From: Formosa algae
Lineage (GTDB): Bacteria; Bacteroidota; Bacteroidia; Flavobacteriales; Flavobacteriaceae
Direction: 5' to 3'
Length of the DNA stretch: 64,000 nucleotides
Assembly: GCF_001439665.1 (NCBI RefSeq)
Contig: NZ_LMAK01000007.1
Coordinates: forward strand, 113,226 to 177,225
A program made the translations under genes and the position numbers. Position 1 is the first letter of the stretch. Each line of letters opens with the position of its first letter. This document shows positions 1 through 11,000 of this stretch, piece after piece. The notes beneath the pieces are model-generated. The model saw only the letters and a program-made list of their open reading frames with translations. It made no database searches and was not told the origin of the DNA.

Positions 1-2573
1 TGATCGAATCTTGGTAACTCTTTATTCGGATATAAAATGTAACTGTATTGATCTTCTCTAAACAATGCACTATGCTTTAAGCCATCAAGTAAGCTTAAGG
101 CTTGCGTAGCCGAAAGATACTTAGAACTTAACACGGCAACTTGACCTTCTAACATTTCCGACAGGTAAGAAATAGAGACCTCATCGTCGTTTTTAATGGT
201 CATTAAATTGTAAGCATGATACATATTATCTTCGCGTTTATTCGCATCGATACTATGCTCTAAATATGTGGTTGTAATGGTAATAAAGTCTAATAATTCC
301 GATTTAGATACTGATGCTTTCTGACTTGAAAAACTAGCGTTATAAATGGTTTCTCTATACGTACTTCCTGCTTTACCTAAACCGTCTAAAACTGTTTTTC
401 TTTTTTTATCTGTTACACCATCGGTAAGCATATTTTTGTTTGCCTCTAAAGTGGATACTACAGCTTTAAAGCACGCTACTAATTCTTCAGAAATTTGAGT
501 CTGTTCTACGTCAGATTGTTCTACTAAGTCTTTAAAAAATCCTAAGAAACGTCTCAAGTAATATAACGTAACCATAGATACACCGTTTCCAACTAAAGCA
601 TTATTGGCATCGTTCCATTCTGGACGTTGTGTATTTAACCAAATTCCTCCTTCTGGAATAAAGTTAGAGACTTTTGCTAGTACGGTAGCGAGTAATTTTT
701 CTATTAAATTCACTCGATAAATATTCGCGTTCTGGTCTGTTAATAAAGCGCCATCTGCACCTAATTCGGCACGTTTTTCATCTATAGTTGCATTTAATTT
801 ATAATCGAAATCTATGGTGTCTTTCGGGTTCTCTAAAATATCTGAATACGACTTGATTTTATAAGGCACGTTAGCATACACAAACACATCTTGATTGAAG
901 CGTTTTGCTAAAGTTCCTGGGTAATAATCTTCAATAAATTCTAAGAATTTTAGCAAGTAAATAATTTGGTGATCTCCCCAATATCCGATGTAAGACCATG
1001 GATCGTCTTCTTCAATCACTTCCCAATCAAAACCACCTTTAGTCACTCGATACGGATTATACCCTTCGAAAGTTGTGGCATTTAAGAATTTATGAATCAT
1101 GCCTTCAATAAACTCTGGGTACGCATGCGCTAAGGCTTCCCAATTCTGGAAGATGTCTCGCCAGTTTCCTTCGTAATCTAATATTTTAGAGCCGTCTACT
1201 TCACTTTGTGTGTTAATTGAAAATTTATTCCAAGGTCTGCTTGGATCTCCATGTCTTCGACTAAATTTAAGTGGTAAATATTCTAAGCACAGGCGTTTAA
1301 AATCGTAATCAGTACTAGATTCTGCTATATGTTTTATGTCGTCCAGAAGAAATACTTCTGGTAAATCTTTGATAATGCTTTCGTTTTGTATGAAAACATT
1401 TTTATTTGCTTTAGATAGATAGGTAATAAAATCTGCTTTCTCTATCTGGTAATTATCATCGAAAATTCCACCACGCATAATATTAAAAAGCGTGTTAGAA
1501 AAATGTCTCATATTAATAAGCGGATCCGCAGTGACTTGAAGTCCGTCTGCGGCTCCAGACAATGCAATTAAACGTTGCGTTCCCGCATCGATATCCTCTT
1601 GAATAATACTTGCAATGTTTGGTTCATGTTTTAAAAGTTCAGAAACTTTAACAACATCTGAGATGGTTTGATTTACATTGGCTACAAACATCCAGTTTTC
1701 TGTTGTATTGGATTCTAAAACTAAATCAGATGAAATGAAGTATGCGCCTTTTTCGGCTTTTACATCTATTTCTTCTGTAATAGGTTGGTGTGTTCTAAAG
1801 GCATTTAATTGCCTTGAAGACAACAAGTGCGTTGCATTGCTAATCCCTGAAGACCATACAATATTCGCTTTTAAAGCTTCACTTGGTTCTGCTTTATCTA
1901 CAATGACTGCGCTTAAGGCGAAAATTCCTAAACCTACTTCGGTTTGCAATTCGCTTTTCTTGTAGGCATCAACTAAGTTACTACTACTGTTTTGTAATGC
2001 TGAAGTCACTCCCGATGGCAATAGGTTTTGAAGTCCATCTAAAACGGTGACTTTAATTTTATTTTTTGAATGATTTTCTAGTGTCGATTTTTTTACAAAT
2101 CCGTACACATGACTAGAATTCCACTCGTACTTAAATGTTAATTTTAAATCGTGATTAATTTCTTCAAACACGACTTTATTTCCGTAGCTGTTTTTATAAA
2201 CATTTCTAGTGGTTTTGTATAATCCGCTTTGTCTTTCAGAGAACGGTTCCCAAATAATAGATTGTCCTTTAATATGGATTTGAAAAATAGTTTTGCTTCC
2301 TGTAATGTCTGCAAGTTCTGTAATTTTATCATCTGTATAATACGGAAACAATGATGATTCTGCATTTTTACGTCCTGCTGTCAATCCGCCATTACTTGAA
2401 ATAAACATCCAATGGTTGGAATCGCTTACAATACTCATAAAAAATGGACGCATATTATCGCTGTTCGAAATTTTATAAAATGTTTCGCCATTAAGAGTTA
2501 CTAATTTTGTGTCGGAATTAGTAGTGTTAGAACTATTGTTTGTTTTAGATTCTTTATGCATTGTATTTTTCAT
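1..2573 (-). CDS. GH94/GH149-like glucan phosphorylase, partial (C-terminus outside the window)
   Basis: An open frame starts at ATG 2573 (a second in-frame ATG lies at 2561) and stays open to the left edge, giving about 857 residues without a stop. There is no signal peptide, so a cytosolic protein is expected. The N-terminal part (MFISSNGGLTAGRKNAE and following) looks like the beta-sandwich of GH94-type disaccharide phosphorylases. The second half (GNWRDIFQNWEAL, then DDPWSYIGYWGDHQIIYLL around residue 534) looks like an (alpha/alpha)6 barrel. Size and barrel motifs suggest GH149, a family that contains beta-1,3-glucan phosphorylases of about 1,100 residues; this is from memory, not from a search. 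It is the last visible gene of the laminarin locus, and a phosphorylase would save ATP on imported laminarioligosaccharides. An amylo-glucosidase-like hydrolase of the same fold is the main alternative. Confidence 0.6.
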   Translation of the reverse strand, partial: MKNTMHKESKTNNSSNTTNSDTKLVTLNGETFYKISNSDNMRPFFMSIVSDSNHWMFISSNGGLTAGRKNAESSLFPYYTDDKITELADITGSKTIFQIHIKGQSIIWEPFSERQSGLYKTTRNVYKNSYGNKVVFEEINHDLKLTFKYEWNSSHVYGFVKKSTLENHSKNKIKVTVLDGLQNLLPSGVTSALQNSSSNLVDAYKKSELQTEVGLGIFALSAVIVDKAEPSEALKANIVWSSGISNATHLLSSRQLNAFRTHQPITEEIDVKAEKGAYFISSDLVLESNTTENWMFVANVNQTISDVVKVSELLKHEPNIASIIQEDIDAGTQRLIALSGAADGLQVTADPLINMRHFSNTLFNIMRGGIFDDNYQIEKADFITYLSKANKNVFIQNESIIKDLPEVFLLDDIKHIAESSTDYDFKRLCLEYLPLKFSRRHGDPSRPWNKFSINTQSEVDGSKILDYEGNWRDIFQNWEALAHAYPEFIEGMIHKFLNATTFEGYNPYRVTKGGFDWEVIEEDDPWSYIGYWGDHQIIYLLKFLEFIEDYYPGTLAKRFNQDVFVYANVPYKIKSYSDILENPKDTIDFDYKLNATIDEKRAELGADGALLTDQNANIYRVNLIEKLLATVLAKVSNFIPEGGIWLNTQRPEWNDANNALVGNGVSMVTLYYLRRFLGFFKDLVEQSDVEQTQISEELVACFKAVVSTLEANKNMLTDGVTDKKRKTVLDGLGKAGSTYRETIYNASFSSQKASVSKSELLDFITITTTYLEHSIDANKREDNMYHAYNLMTIKNDDEVSISYLSEMLEGQVAVLSSKYLSATQALSLLDGLKHSALFREDQYSYILYPNKELPRFD

Positions 2574-2701
2574 TACTCTTTTTATTTATAGGTGCTACTT
2601 AGAAATATTCAAAATTGTATATTGATGATGATGTGACTTATTTATAATCACATATTATCATGTCTTTCGTGAATGTTTTGGGGTTAAGTTTTAGTTTTTA
2701 A

Positions 2702-2732
2702 AGGGGCAGGCTCTGTGCAAAACACTGCCCCT
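2702..2732 (-). terminator. Hairpin between laminarinase and phosphorylase genes
   Basis: Arms GGGGCAG (2703-2709) and CTGCCCC (2725-2731) form a GC-rich 7-bp stem in the 180-bp gap. On the minus strand the stem is followed only by a short, interrupted T run. It may be a weak terminator or an mRNA-stabilising structure that sets expression of the cytosolic gene apart from the surface genes. Confidence 0.55.
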
Positions 2733-2754
2733 AATTAAAAAACTACAAACAATA

Positions 2755-4428
2755 TTATTGGTAAACTCTTACGTAATCAATTTCCATAGAGTCTTGCGTA
2801 AAGTCGGGATCTACATCGCCTCCTAAACTACCACCCATGGCTACGTTTAGTATCATAAAAAAGTTTTTATCATAGAATGGTAAATCGTCACTATTAGTTA
2901 ACGTTACTACTTCTACATTATCTACAAGAATGATTAAATGTTCTTCAGACCATTCTAGAGTATATAAATGAAATTCTGAAGTCATGTCGCTTACTGCTAA
3001 AGTTTCTCCATAACTCGCATTTGTACTTGAACTCACATCTAGCCAATGAAATGTACCAAGAGAAGTTTCTTTATCTGCTCCAGTTTGCTCCATAATATCT
3101 ATTTCTCCACAAGACGGCCATCCTACCGTATCGAAGTTAGAACCTAACATCCAAATTGCTGGCCATGTCCCTTGAGACGCTGGTAATTTTGCATACGCTT
3201 CTACGCGTCCGTATTTAAAAGATTGTAAGCCTTGAGACTTTAATCTTGTAGACGTATAGGTATCACCATCTTTAATTGCTGTAATTTTTAGTACACCATC
3301 TTCTACAATTACATTGCTAGCATCGTCTGTATAGGTTTGTAACTCTTGGTTTCCCCATCCACCTGCACCTGTATCGTAGGTCCAGTTTGTAGCATCTGGT
3401 GCGCCATCTGTATCAAATTCGTCTGACCATACTAAGTCGTTAAATTCTGACTCAAAATCTACTTCACCTTCAACTGGTTTACTTGATGTAAATACTTGGT
3501 ACCAAGCCCCAAATCCAGGTTGAATGATTCTTACTCGTAACGTATTTTCTGTAACCGAAATAATATCGTAAGAACTTGCGCCAACATACCATCCCATAAA
3601 TCCGCCATCAGAAATTTCAAAAGCTGTACCTCTATACGCTTCATCATTATATGAACCTTCTAAAGCTGCTTTAGATGTAGATGGTAAAAAGGATACGGTT
3701 TTAACACCATACATTGTTGTTGCTACGGTTTCATCGTAACAGGTATCTCCTGTCACTCCAATTTCATCTCCGTAAGCTCCAGGAATAAAAGCAAGACCTG
3801 CAGTTTGCTCGAATGTTAATCCTTCTTCGGTACGTGTAAATACAAACTCATCGCTGTACATACAATACTTTTCTTCATCCCAAGCTAAAATAGAACCCCA
3901 CCAAGCTTCATATGCAAATTCTCCATTTCCGTAATCATCTTCAATAGGACCTAATCCTACATGTAAAGGAATATCTGCTGCCCAATACCATGTTTTAGAA
4001 TCTCCTACTAATTCTCCAGACAGAAAATCTTCTGCTTCTACATCAGAAAAAGAACTATACACTTCAACTTCCATTGCTGTGCTAGATTTTACACCTCCTG
4101 TACCTACAGCATTAACCACTACGGTATAGGTATTAATACCTGTAGTTGTAAATCTGTGTTCTATTTCTCCAGATGGAGCAACATCTGTTTTACCATCACC
4201 AAAATTGAATTGGTAGGTGATTTCATTATCGGCAGTAGATGTGAAATTTACTACTCCACTTCCATCACCGTAAGGATTATCGGCATCTACACCCACAATT
4301 TCGGCTGATATAGTCACGTTTGTAGGTGTTACTATATCTCCAATACTTGTGTCGTCTTCTTGACAGCTAGTAAACAATACTGCAACTGCAAGAACAAGTC
4401 CTATATAATATTTTATGTTATTCATCAT
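2755..4428 (-). CDS. GH16 endo-beta-1,3-glucanase (laminarinase) lipoprotein with PKD domain
   Basis: This 557-residue protein would cut internal beta-1,3 bonds of laminarin at the cell surface. It has a lipoprotein signal with lipobox Cys22 (LFTSC). A PKD-like domain covers about residues 35-125 (FNFGDGKTD...HRFTTTG). An accessory beta-rich region of unknown type covers about 130-330, and the GH16 catalytic domain covers about 340-557. The GH16 signature GEIDIME is intact, with Glu442 as nucleophile, Asp444 and Glu447 as acid/base. The bulged EIDIME form is typical of laminarinase-type GH16 enzymes rather than agarases with other signatures. It lies 12 bp after the SusE-like gene, in the same operon. 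Confidence 0.93.
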   Translation of the reverse strand: MMNNIKYYIGLVLAVAVLFTSCQEDDTSIGDIVTPTNVTISAEIVGVDADNPYGDGSGVVNFTSTADNEITYQFNFGDGKTDVAPSGEIEHRFTTTGINTYTVVVNAVGTGGVKSSTAMEVEVYSSFSDVEAEDFLSGELVGDSKTWYWAADIPLHVGLGPIEDDYGNGEFAYEAWWGSILAWDEEKYCMYSDEFVFTRTEEGLTFEQTAGLAFIPGAYGDEIGVTGDTCYDETVATTMYGVKTVSFLPSTSKAALEGSYNDEAYRGTAFEISDGGFMGWYVGASSYDIISVTENTLRVRIIQPGFGAWYQVFTSSKPVEGEVDFESEFNDLVWSDEFDTDGAPDATNWTYDTGAGGWGNQELQTYTDDASNVIVEDGVLKITAIKDGDTYTSTRLKSQGLQSFKYGRVEAYAKLPASQGTWPAIWMLGSNFDTVGWPSCGEIDIMEQTGADKETSLGTFHWLDVSSSTNASYGETLAVSDMTSEFHLYTLEWSEEHLIILVDNVEVVTLTNSDDLPFYDKNFFMILNVAMGGSLGGDVDPDFTQDSMEIDYVRVYQ

Positions 4429-4440
4429 GTTTTAGTTTTT

Positions 4441-6534
4441 TTAGATTCTTTCCAGTTTAAATTGCCAGAATGTTCCTGAACCTGTTCCGGTTTCAATAGA
4501 CACGCTAATGGTGTTATTATCTATAAAAGATAAGATATAGCTCACAGAGTCTGCTGCATCTGCTGCATCTGAAATCTCTGCAGCATTGGTTGCTTTAGCT
4601 AGTCCGATAAATGCACCTTGACCATTTAAGGTTAATACCCCATCACTGTAAGTATATGTTGCAGCATTAGATCCGTCGAATGGTGCTACTGGTGTTCCAC
4701 AACCATTAAATCCGCTTTGCCATTCTTCTAACCAAGTTGATCCTCCGAATTCATTTTTAAATGTTCCATCTGCACTAAATACATAGGCATCGTCGTAATA
4801 ACATGCGCGTTCTGTAACACAAGCATCGTCGCAATTCCACCAAGAGATATCGCCTATACTAGGGCCTACTCCTAAAGCTCCTGCCTCTTGAGACATTTGC
4901 CAAGTCCCCGTTAATGGAGAACTTACAACACCTTCTCTGACTAAAGTAAATTGCCAGAATGTTCCAGAACCTGTTCCCGTTTCAATAACCACCGCTAAAG
5001 TGTTTGGATCTGAGAATGTTGCAGAATAAATAATTGAATCTGGTGCATCTGCAGGATTTGTTAACTCTCCTGTATTTGTCCCTTTGGATAGTCCGATAAA
5101 AGCCCCTTGCCCATTAAGTGTAATGGTATTGGTATCGTCATCATATACATATGTTGCTGCGTTAGAACCATCGTGTGGGGCAACTGGAGTACCACAACCG
5201 TTAGATCCGCCTTGCCATTCTTCTACCCATGTTTCTCCTCCAAATTCATTTTGAAACGTTCCATCTTCATTAAACACATACGTATCGTCATAGAAACAAG
5301 CACGTTCTGTAACACAAGCATCGTCGCAATTCCACCAAGACACATCGCCTACAGCTGGCCCCACACCTAATGCACCTGCTACTGAAGCTAATTTCCAAGT
5401 CCCAACAATTCCTGTTTCAACTCCTGAAGGCACTTTGTAAAAGAATAGGTTATCTATAAATATGGTACCTGCTCCAGATTCTACACCTTCAAACTTAAAT
5501 TGAATCATATTTGAGAAATCTAAAGCTCCATTTTGTTCTATAAACATAGATACAGGAATATCGAACGATGTCCACTCATCTTGAGTTAATTCTAACTCGA
5601 CTGCAGTTTCGTTAGGTCCTGCACTAATTGGTGACATTTTCGCATTAAAATCGGCATTTGCTGTCCACACATCTACGTGAATAAATTCCATTGCAGACGC
5701 ATCTACACTTGTTCCGCTAAAATCAATTCCTTGATATGTAATGTCTCCATATTGTATCATGTTATTTCCATTAACATTTATTTGCGTATAGGTAGTTGTT
5801 TGTCCCCAGTTTGGATTATAATCTATCCCTTCAGGGTTTGTATACGTATCGCTATAGATAGAAATAACATCTGCCTGATCTCTAATTGGCACTGGTGCCG
5901 CTTCTAAAGGCTGAAGAATTGCAGTAACTTCAAAATCTTCTGAATATTCTGTAGTTGCAATTGCAGCACTCATAGCAACCACTTTAATGGTATATGTTCC
6001 TGCTTCTTGATATTGATAAGAAATAGTCTCTTCTACATTAAGTGGCATTGGCTCTGCGTCATCATCTTCTCCAAAATATACTTCAAAACCAATTGCATAA
6101 TCTGCTGTAGCCGATACATTAACTTGTTTAGAAATGGCTGCATCATTTTCTATAGTTACAACCAAGTTTTCTGGTTGTTTAAACGATACAATCACACTCT
6201 GATCTGCTGAAGTTGTTAAACCGTTTAAAGACACTGCTGTAATTGTAGCGGTATAAGTTCCTTCTTCGTATGTATGTGTTGCGCCATCACCAGGTGTAAT
6301 GCTTAATTCTGGATCTGATCCATCTCCAAAACTCACATCGTAACTTACTGCGCCATCTGCTAGAGGTGTAATGGTAACTAAACCTGTATTATCTTGAGTC
6401 ACACTCACTGATGCAGACACATTTTCTGGTGCAGTTATGTCGTTTACATAATCTGTATTATCGTCTTCAGCACAACTTATTGCGATAAGCACAACAAGAC
6501 CTAAACTGAATGCGTATTTTATAAATTTCATCAT
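4441..6534 (-). CDS. SusE-like surface glycan-binding lipoprotein with PKD domains and a duplicated C-terminal module
   Basis: The 697-residue lipoprotein has its lipobox Cys at residue 21 (AISC). Two PKD-like beta domains (about 30-120 and 120-205, with FGDGSDPE and YFGEDDDAEP) lead into a jelly-roll, carbohydrate-binding-like domain (about 215-365, ending FIDNLFFYK). Two near-identical modules follow at about 370-537 and 541-697. Each runs GTW...AGALGVGP...SWWNCDDACVTERAC...NGCGTPVAPxDGSNAATY...LNGQGAFIGL and is rich in Trp and Cys. No catalytic motif is visible. Its position directly after SusD and before the GH16 gene fits an outer-membrane glycan-binding protein of a laminarin locus. The ligand is inferred from the neighbours. 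Confidence 0.82.
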   Translation of the reverse strand: MMKFIKYAFSLGLVVLIAISCAEDDNTDYVNDITAPENVSASVSVTQDNTGLVTITPLADGAVSYDVSFGDGSDPELSITPGDGATHTYEEGTYTATITAVSLNGLTTSADQSVIVSFKQPENLVVTIENDAAISKQVNVSATADYAIGFEVYFGEDDDAEPMPLNVEETISYQYQEAGTYTIKVVAMSAAIATTEYSEDFEVTAILQPLEAAPVPIRDQADVISIYSDTYTNPEGIDYNPNWGQTTTYTQINVNGNNMIQYGDITYQGIDFSGTSVDASAMEFIHVDVWTANADFNAKMSPISAGPNETAVELELTQDEWTSFDIPVSMFIEQNGALDFSNMIQFKFEGVESGAGTIFIDNLFFYKVPSGVETGIVGTWKLASVAGALGVGPAVGDVSWWNCDDACVTERACFYDDTYVFNEDGTFQNEFGGETWVEEWQGGSNGCGTPVAPHDGSNAATYVYDDDTNTITLNGQGAFIGLSKGTNTGELTNPADAPDSIIYSATFSDPNTLAVVIETGTGSGTFWQFTLVREGVVSSPLTGTWQMSQEAGALGVGPSIGDISWWNCDDACVTERACYYDDAYVFSADGTFKNEFGGSTWLEEWQSGFNGCGTPVAPFDGSNAATYTYSDGVLTLNGQGAFIGLAKATNAAEISDAADAADSVSYILSFIDNNTISVSIETGTGSGTFWQFKLERI

Positions 6535-6546
6535 AGTTTCTTAGTT

Positions 6547-8019
6547 TTAATAGTTTGCATTTTGCTCCCAGTTTCCATTAGAAAATTGAATTTCTTCAAT
6601 TGGAATTGGGAATACCTCGTTTTTACCAGCGGTAAATCCGTCTATTTCTGCACCTCTTCCTGTTCTTACTAAATCAAAGAAGCGGTGTCCTTCTCCAACT
6701 AATTCTACACGTCTTTCATGCGCAATAGCAGCTGTAAGTGTAGTCCCTGTAGATGTTACATCGTTAGCTTCGCCAAAGGCTCTTTCACGTACACGGTTTA
6801 AATATACTTGTGCTTGGCTATCGCTAATTCCGCCTCGGTTATAAGCTTCTGCAGCCATAAGTAATACATCTGCAAAACGAATGGCTCTGTAGTTGTTAGG
6901 GTTTGTAAGGTTTTGATCTCCTGTGTTTAAATCGCCTTCTCTTGGTAAATATTTTCTGTTATAATATCCTGTATGATTATACCCTTCTGTATAAGTTGCA
7001 TCATAAGTTGCAGCCCAAGCCACAATATCTAATATAGCCACATCTTTACGTAAATCGCCATCTTCAAACTCATCTACAACCTCTTGAGTTGGTACGTTAA
7101 AACTAAATCCTGATTCGAAAACTGGACCAGAATAATTTCTAATTCCGTTAAATCCTACAGCTACATTACCTTCACTACATTCTAAACATTCGAATCCTGC
7201 ACCTTCTGCATCTGAATATTGTACTTCGAATACAGATTCTATATTGTTTTCAGTATCATTTTCAAAAATGGCATCGTAATCTTCTACCAATTGGTAAGGT
7301 CCGTTAGCGATTAAATCGTCAAACACTTCTGCCGCTTCTGTAAATTTTTCTTGATATAAATATGCTTTTCCTAAAAGCGCTTGTGCAGACCCTTTAGTCG
7401 CTCTACCAGTTTGTGGCGCTGTATAACTTAAGTTTTCGATAGCATAAGTTAAATCTGCTTCAATTAAAGCATACACATCTGTAACTGGAGAACGTGGAAT
7501 TACGGTTTCGTCTCCTAATTCAAATCGTGTTTCTTTTAACGGAATAGGTCCAAACCATTTTACCAATTCGAAATAGTAATATGCTCTTAAAAAGTGTGTT
7601 TCACCAAGGATAACTTCTTTTCCGTCGAAATCTGTTTTATCTTGAAATTCTAAAATAAAATTAGCTCTGTTTACACCTGCATACATCCAATCCCATAAGT
7701 TTTTTAATTCACTATTTACGGGCGTATGAATCATCTCATCAATTTGTTGCCAAGACGTTACATCTGTAGCACTCTCTCCTCCTGCCAAGGTATTATCTGA
7801 AGCGATTTCGCCTAATATGACATTTAAGTAAGTTGATTGTAATAAATCGTAAGCACCAACTAAGGCATTATAATAATCGTCTTCTGAGTTAAAGTAACTT
7901 TCTGAATCTATGCTGTATCTATCTACTTCTTCTAAATACTCATCGCTACACGAATGAATGGCAAATAGAAATAGACATGCAAAAGCACTTATTGTTATTT
8001 TGTTTATATATTTTTTCAT
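6547..8019 (-). CDS. susD: SusD/RagB-family glycan-binding lipoprotein (laminarin locus)
   Basis: The 490-residue protein has lipobox Cys24 (IHSC). It carries the SusD hallmarks: N-terminal SESYFNSEDDYYNALVGAYD, helical TPR-like segments (GETHFLRAYYYFELVKWFGPIPL), a central ATKGSAQALLGKAYLYQ, and the C-terminal RAIRFADVLLMAAEAYNR...ERRVELVGEGHRFFDLVRTGR. SusD caps the SusC barrel and binds oligosaccharides. It starts 11 bp after susC ends on the same strand. The symbol is used in the generic family sense. Confidence 0.95.
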   Translation of the reverse strand: MKKYINKITISAFACLFLFAIHSCSDEYLEEVDRYSIDSESYFNSEDDYYNALVGAYDLLQSTYLNVILGEIASDNTLAGGESATDVTSWQQIDEMIHTPVNSELKNLWDWMYAGVNRANFILEFQDKTDFDGKEVILGETHFLRAYYYFELVKWFGPIPLKETRFELGDETVIPRSPVTDVYALIEADLTYAIENLSYTAPQTGRATKGSAQALLGKAYLYQEKFTEAAEVFDDLIANGPYQLVEDYDAIFENDTENNIESVFEVQYSDAEGAGFECLECSEGNVAVGFNGIRNYSGPVFESGFSFNVPTQEVVDEFEDGDLRKDVAILDIVAWAATYDATYTEGYNHTGYYNRKYLPREGDLNTGDQNLTNPNNYRAIRFADVLLMAAEAYNRGGISDSQAQVYLNRVRERAFGEANDVTSTGTTLTAAIAHERRVELVGEGHRFFDLVRTGRGAEIDGFTAGKNEVFPIPIEEIQFSNGNWEQNANY

Positions 8020-8030
8020 ATTGCTAGTTT

Positions 8031-11000
8031 TTAAATAGATAGGTTTAATCCTAAAATAAATTGTCTTGAAATTGGGTAAAAACCATAGTCAATTCCACCT
8101 CCGATAGCATCTCCACTTGTAGCAGATGGATCGTAACCATTATATTCAGTAAATGTGAATGCATTATTTACAGACACATATAAACGGAATCTGCTGATTC
8201 CTAATTTCTGAATTACTTCATCTGATAAAGAGTATCCTAATTGTATATTTTGGATTCTTAAAAATGAAGAGTCTTCAACATAAAAGTCTGAGAATAATTT
8301 ATTTGAAGTTCCACCTGTAGTTGTTCTAGGCACACTATTGCTAGTCCCTTCTCCTGTCCATCTGTCTAAATACAGACTTAAACGGTTTACATTATTTTGA
8401 TCACGCTCGTAGTTACGCACGGTTTCTTTTCCTAATTCTGCATACATATAGGTACTGAAATCGAAGTTTTTATAATCGAAACTTAAATTTAATCCCATAA
8501 TATAGTCCGCTTGAGGTTTACCTAAATACGTTCTATCATCTAAAGTAATTTCGCCATCGCCATTAACATCTACAAATCTGATATCTCCAGGCTGAGCTGT
8601 TGCTCCTAAATCTGATTGTGATGGATGCGCATCTACTTCTGCTTGATTTTGAAACAATCCATCTGTTTTAAGTCCGTAGAAATATCCTATTGGTTGTCCA
8701 ACTTCCATTCTTGCAATGGCTGGTTGCCCCACACTAAACGAACCACCTTCTGAAACTGCTCCACTACTAACCGCAATAACTTCACTACTAATATTAGTTA
8801 CATTATAACTAACACCAAAAGAAAAATTGTCTGATACCAATTGCTTATAATTTAAGAACAGTTCAATCCCTTTATTACGTGTTGTACCAGCATTTACAGT
8901 TGGTAAACCTGCACCAGGAGCACCTGCACCTAAAATACCAGATACTGGGAAGTCTTCTATTAATAAATCATTTCTGTCTTCAATAAAATAATCGGCTACT
9001 ACTTCTAATTTATTATTGAATAAATTAACATCTAAACCAATATCTAATTTTTCTGCAGTTTCCCATGTCGCATCTGGATTAGGAATTCTTCCATTTGCAA
9101 CACCAGTTACTAATGCATCGTCTAACACATAAGTTGCTTCCCCGCTTAATTCAGATCTATATAAATCGTCTCCAACATTATTTCCAAGAATACCATAACT
9201 GGCTCTAAGTTTTAATAAGTCGATAATACTAGAGTCTTTTAAGAAGTCTTCGTCTGAAATTTTCCAACCTGCCGTTGCCGAAGAGAAGTAATCGAATCTA
9301 TTATCTGATGCGAAATCTGAAGACCCATCACGACGAATCATCCCTGAAATTAAATACTTGCTTTTATAATCGTATTGCACACGACCAAAGAAAGATGTTA
9401 ATCTAGAATCGTAAATATAAGAACTCGTAGATTTAGCTTCAGAAATTCCGTTGGCTAAAGAAATGTCTGCAAATTCCCAAGAATTGTTAGGAACATCGTA
9501 ACCAGTTGCACTTAAATTGTCTCCCCAAGCACGTTGTGCACTTGTTCCCAATGTAAATGAAGTGTTATGGTCTTCTGCAAATACTTTGCTATAGGTTGCA
9601 AAAGTATCCCATGTGTATGAGTTGTTGGTGTTTTTAGTTTGAGTGACACTACTTCTATCTGTATTAAACACTTTACCAGAACCGTAATCTACTATAGGAG
9701 AAAATGTTTTTCCATTATCTGAATACGATTTCACACCTATACGAGATGTAATTGTTAAACCATCTATAGGCTTATATTCTAATTGAAATGTACCTTCTAT
9801 AGAGTTCCCTGAATATTTATTGTAGGTATTATTTATTTGCGAAATCGGATTTACCACTTCATTTCCTAAAAATCCAGAAGTATCTTCTTGATCTAAACTA
9901 TATGTAGGTGCGTAGTTTAAGGCATTAAATAAAGGTGTTCCTAACGCATTCTCTCCAATACTTTTTCTGTTATTGTTGAAATAGTTTGCAGAGGTTGTAA
10001 ACTTTAATTTATCGAAAATATCGAAGGTTAATTTTATTTTAGCGTTTGCTCTTTGGTAATTAGATTTATCGCTAGCTACAATACCATCTTGCTCCAAAAT
10101 AGAAGCTCCAAAATAGTAAGTGTTCGTTTCTCCCCCACCTGAAGCAGAAATGTTGTGGTTGGTTATTGGAGCTGTATTAAAAAGCTCTTCTTGCCAATCT
10201 ACACCTGTACCTAAACCACTAACATTTGGAAATGGTAAATCTTCCCCGTTAGCAGCATAACTTTCGTTTAAAAGTAAAGCGTATTCTGTTGCGTTTAAAT
10301 ATGGGAGTTTACGAGTTGTTTCTTGAAAACCAGTATATCCATCGTAACTAATTTTTACTTTAGTATTGTTTTTCCCTGATTTGGTTGTTACTAAGACTAC
10401 ACCGTTTGCACCTTCTATACCATAAATTGCAGCTTGTGCATCTTTAAGTATAGAAAACGTTTCGATATCGCTTGGGTTAATGGTATTTAAGTCTCCTTTA
10501 TATCCATCTATAATAACTAAAGGACCGTTATCACCATTTGAGCTTACACCACGAATTAAAATATTATACCCTCCTCCTGGCGAACCTGAAGGTGCAGTAA
10601 CAGAAACTCCGGCTGTAGTTCCTTGTAAGGCTTGAGTAGCATCAATTGGTTTTAATGCTTCAATAGTTTCAGAACTGACTACAGCAACAGCACCAGTTAC
10701 ATCATTCTTTTTCTGAGTACCGTATCCTACTACGATTACCTCATCTAATTCTGCTAGATCTTCTTGTAATTGAATGGTTAGTTCGTTATCACCAGAAATC
10801 ACTACTTCTTTAGTTACATATCCTATATAACTAATTGAAATTGTCGAACCCATTTCAACCCCAGTTAAGGTAAAATTACCATCAAAATCTGTGGTAGTAC
10901 CAGTAGATGTATTCTTAATAATGACGTTTGCTCCAGGAATAGAGAAACCAGTTTCATCTTGAACATTACCAGTAACATCTATATTTTGTGCACTAGCAAA

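Noticed and set aside
1678..1965. 95-codon plus-strand frame
   Set aside because: It lies fully inside the minus-strand phosphorylase-like gene, whose protein motifs are clear; no family features of its own.
5107..6210. Several plus-strand frames opposite the SusE-like gene
   Set aside because: Low-complexity, Cys/Ile-rich translations typical of the antisense of a Thr/Gly/Asp-rich protein.
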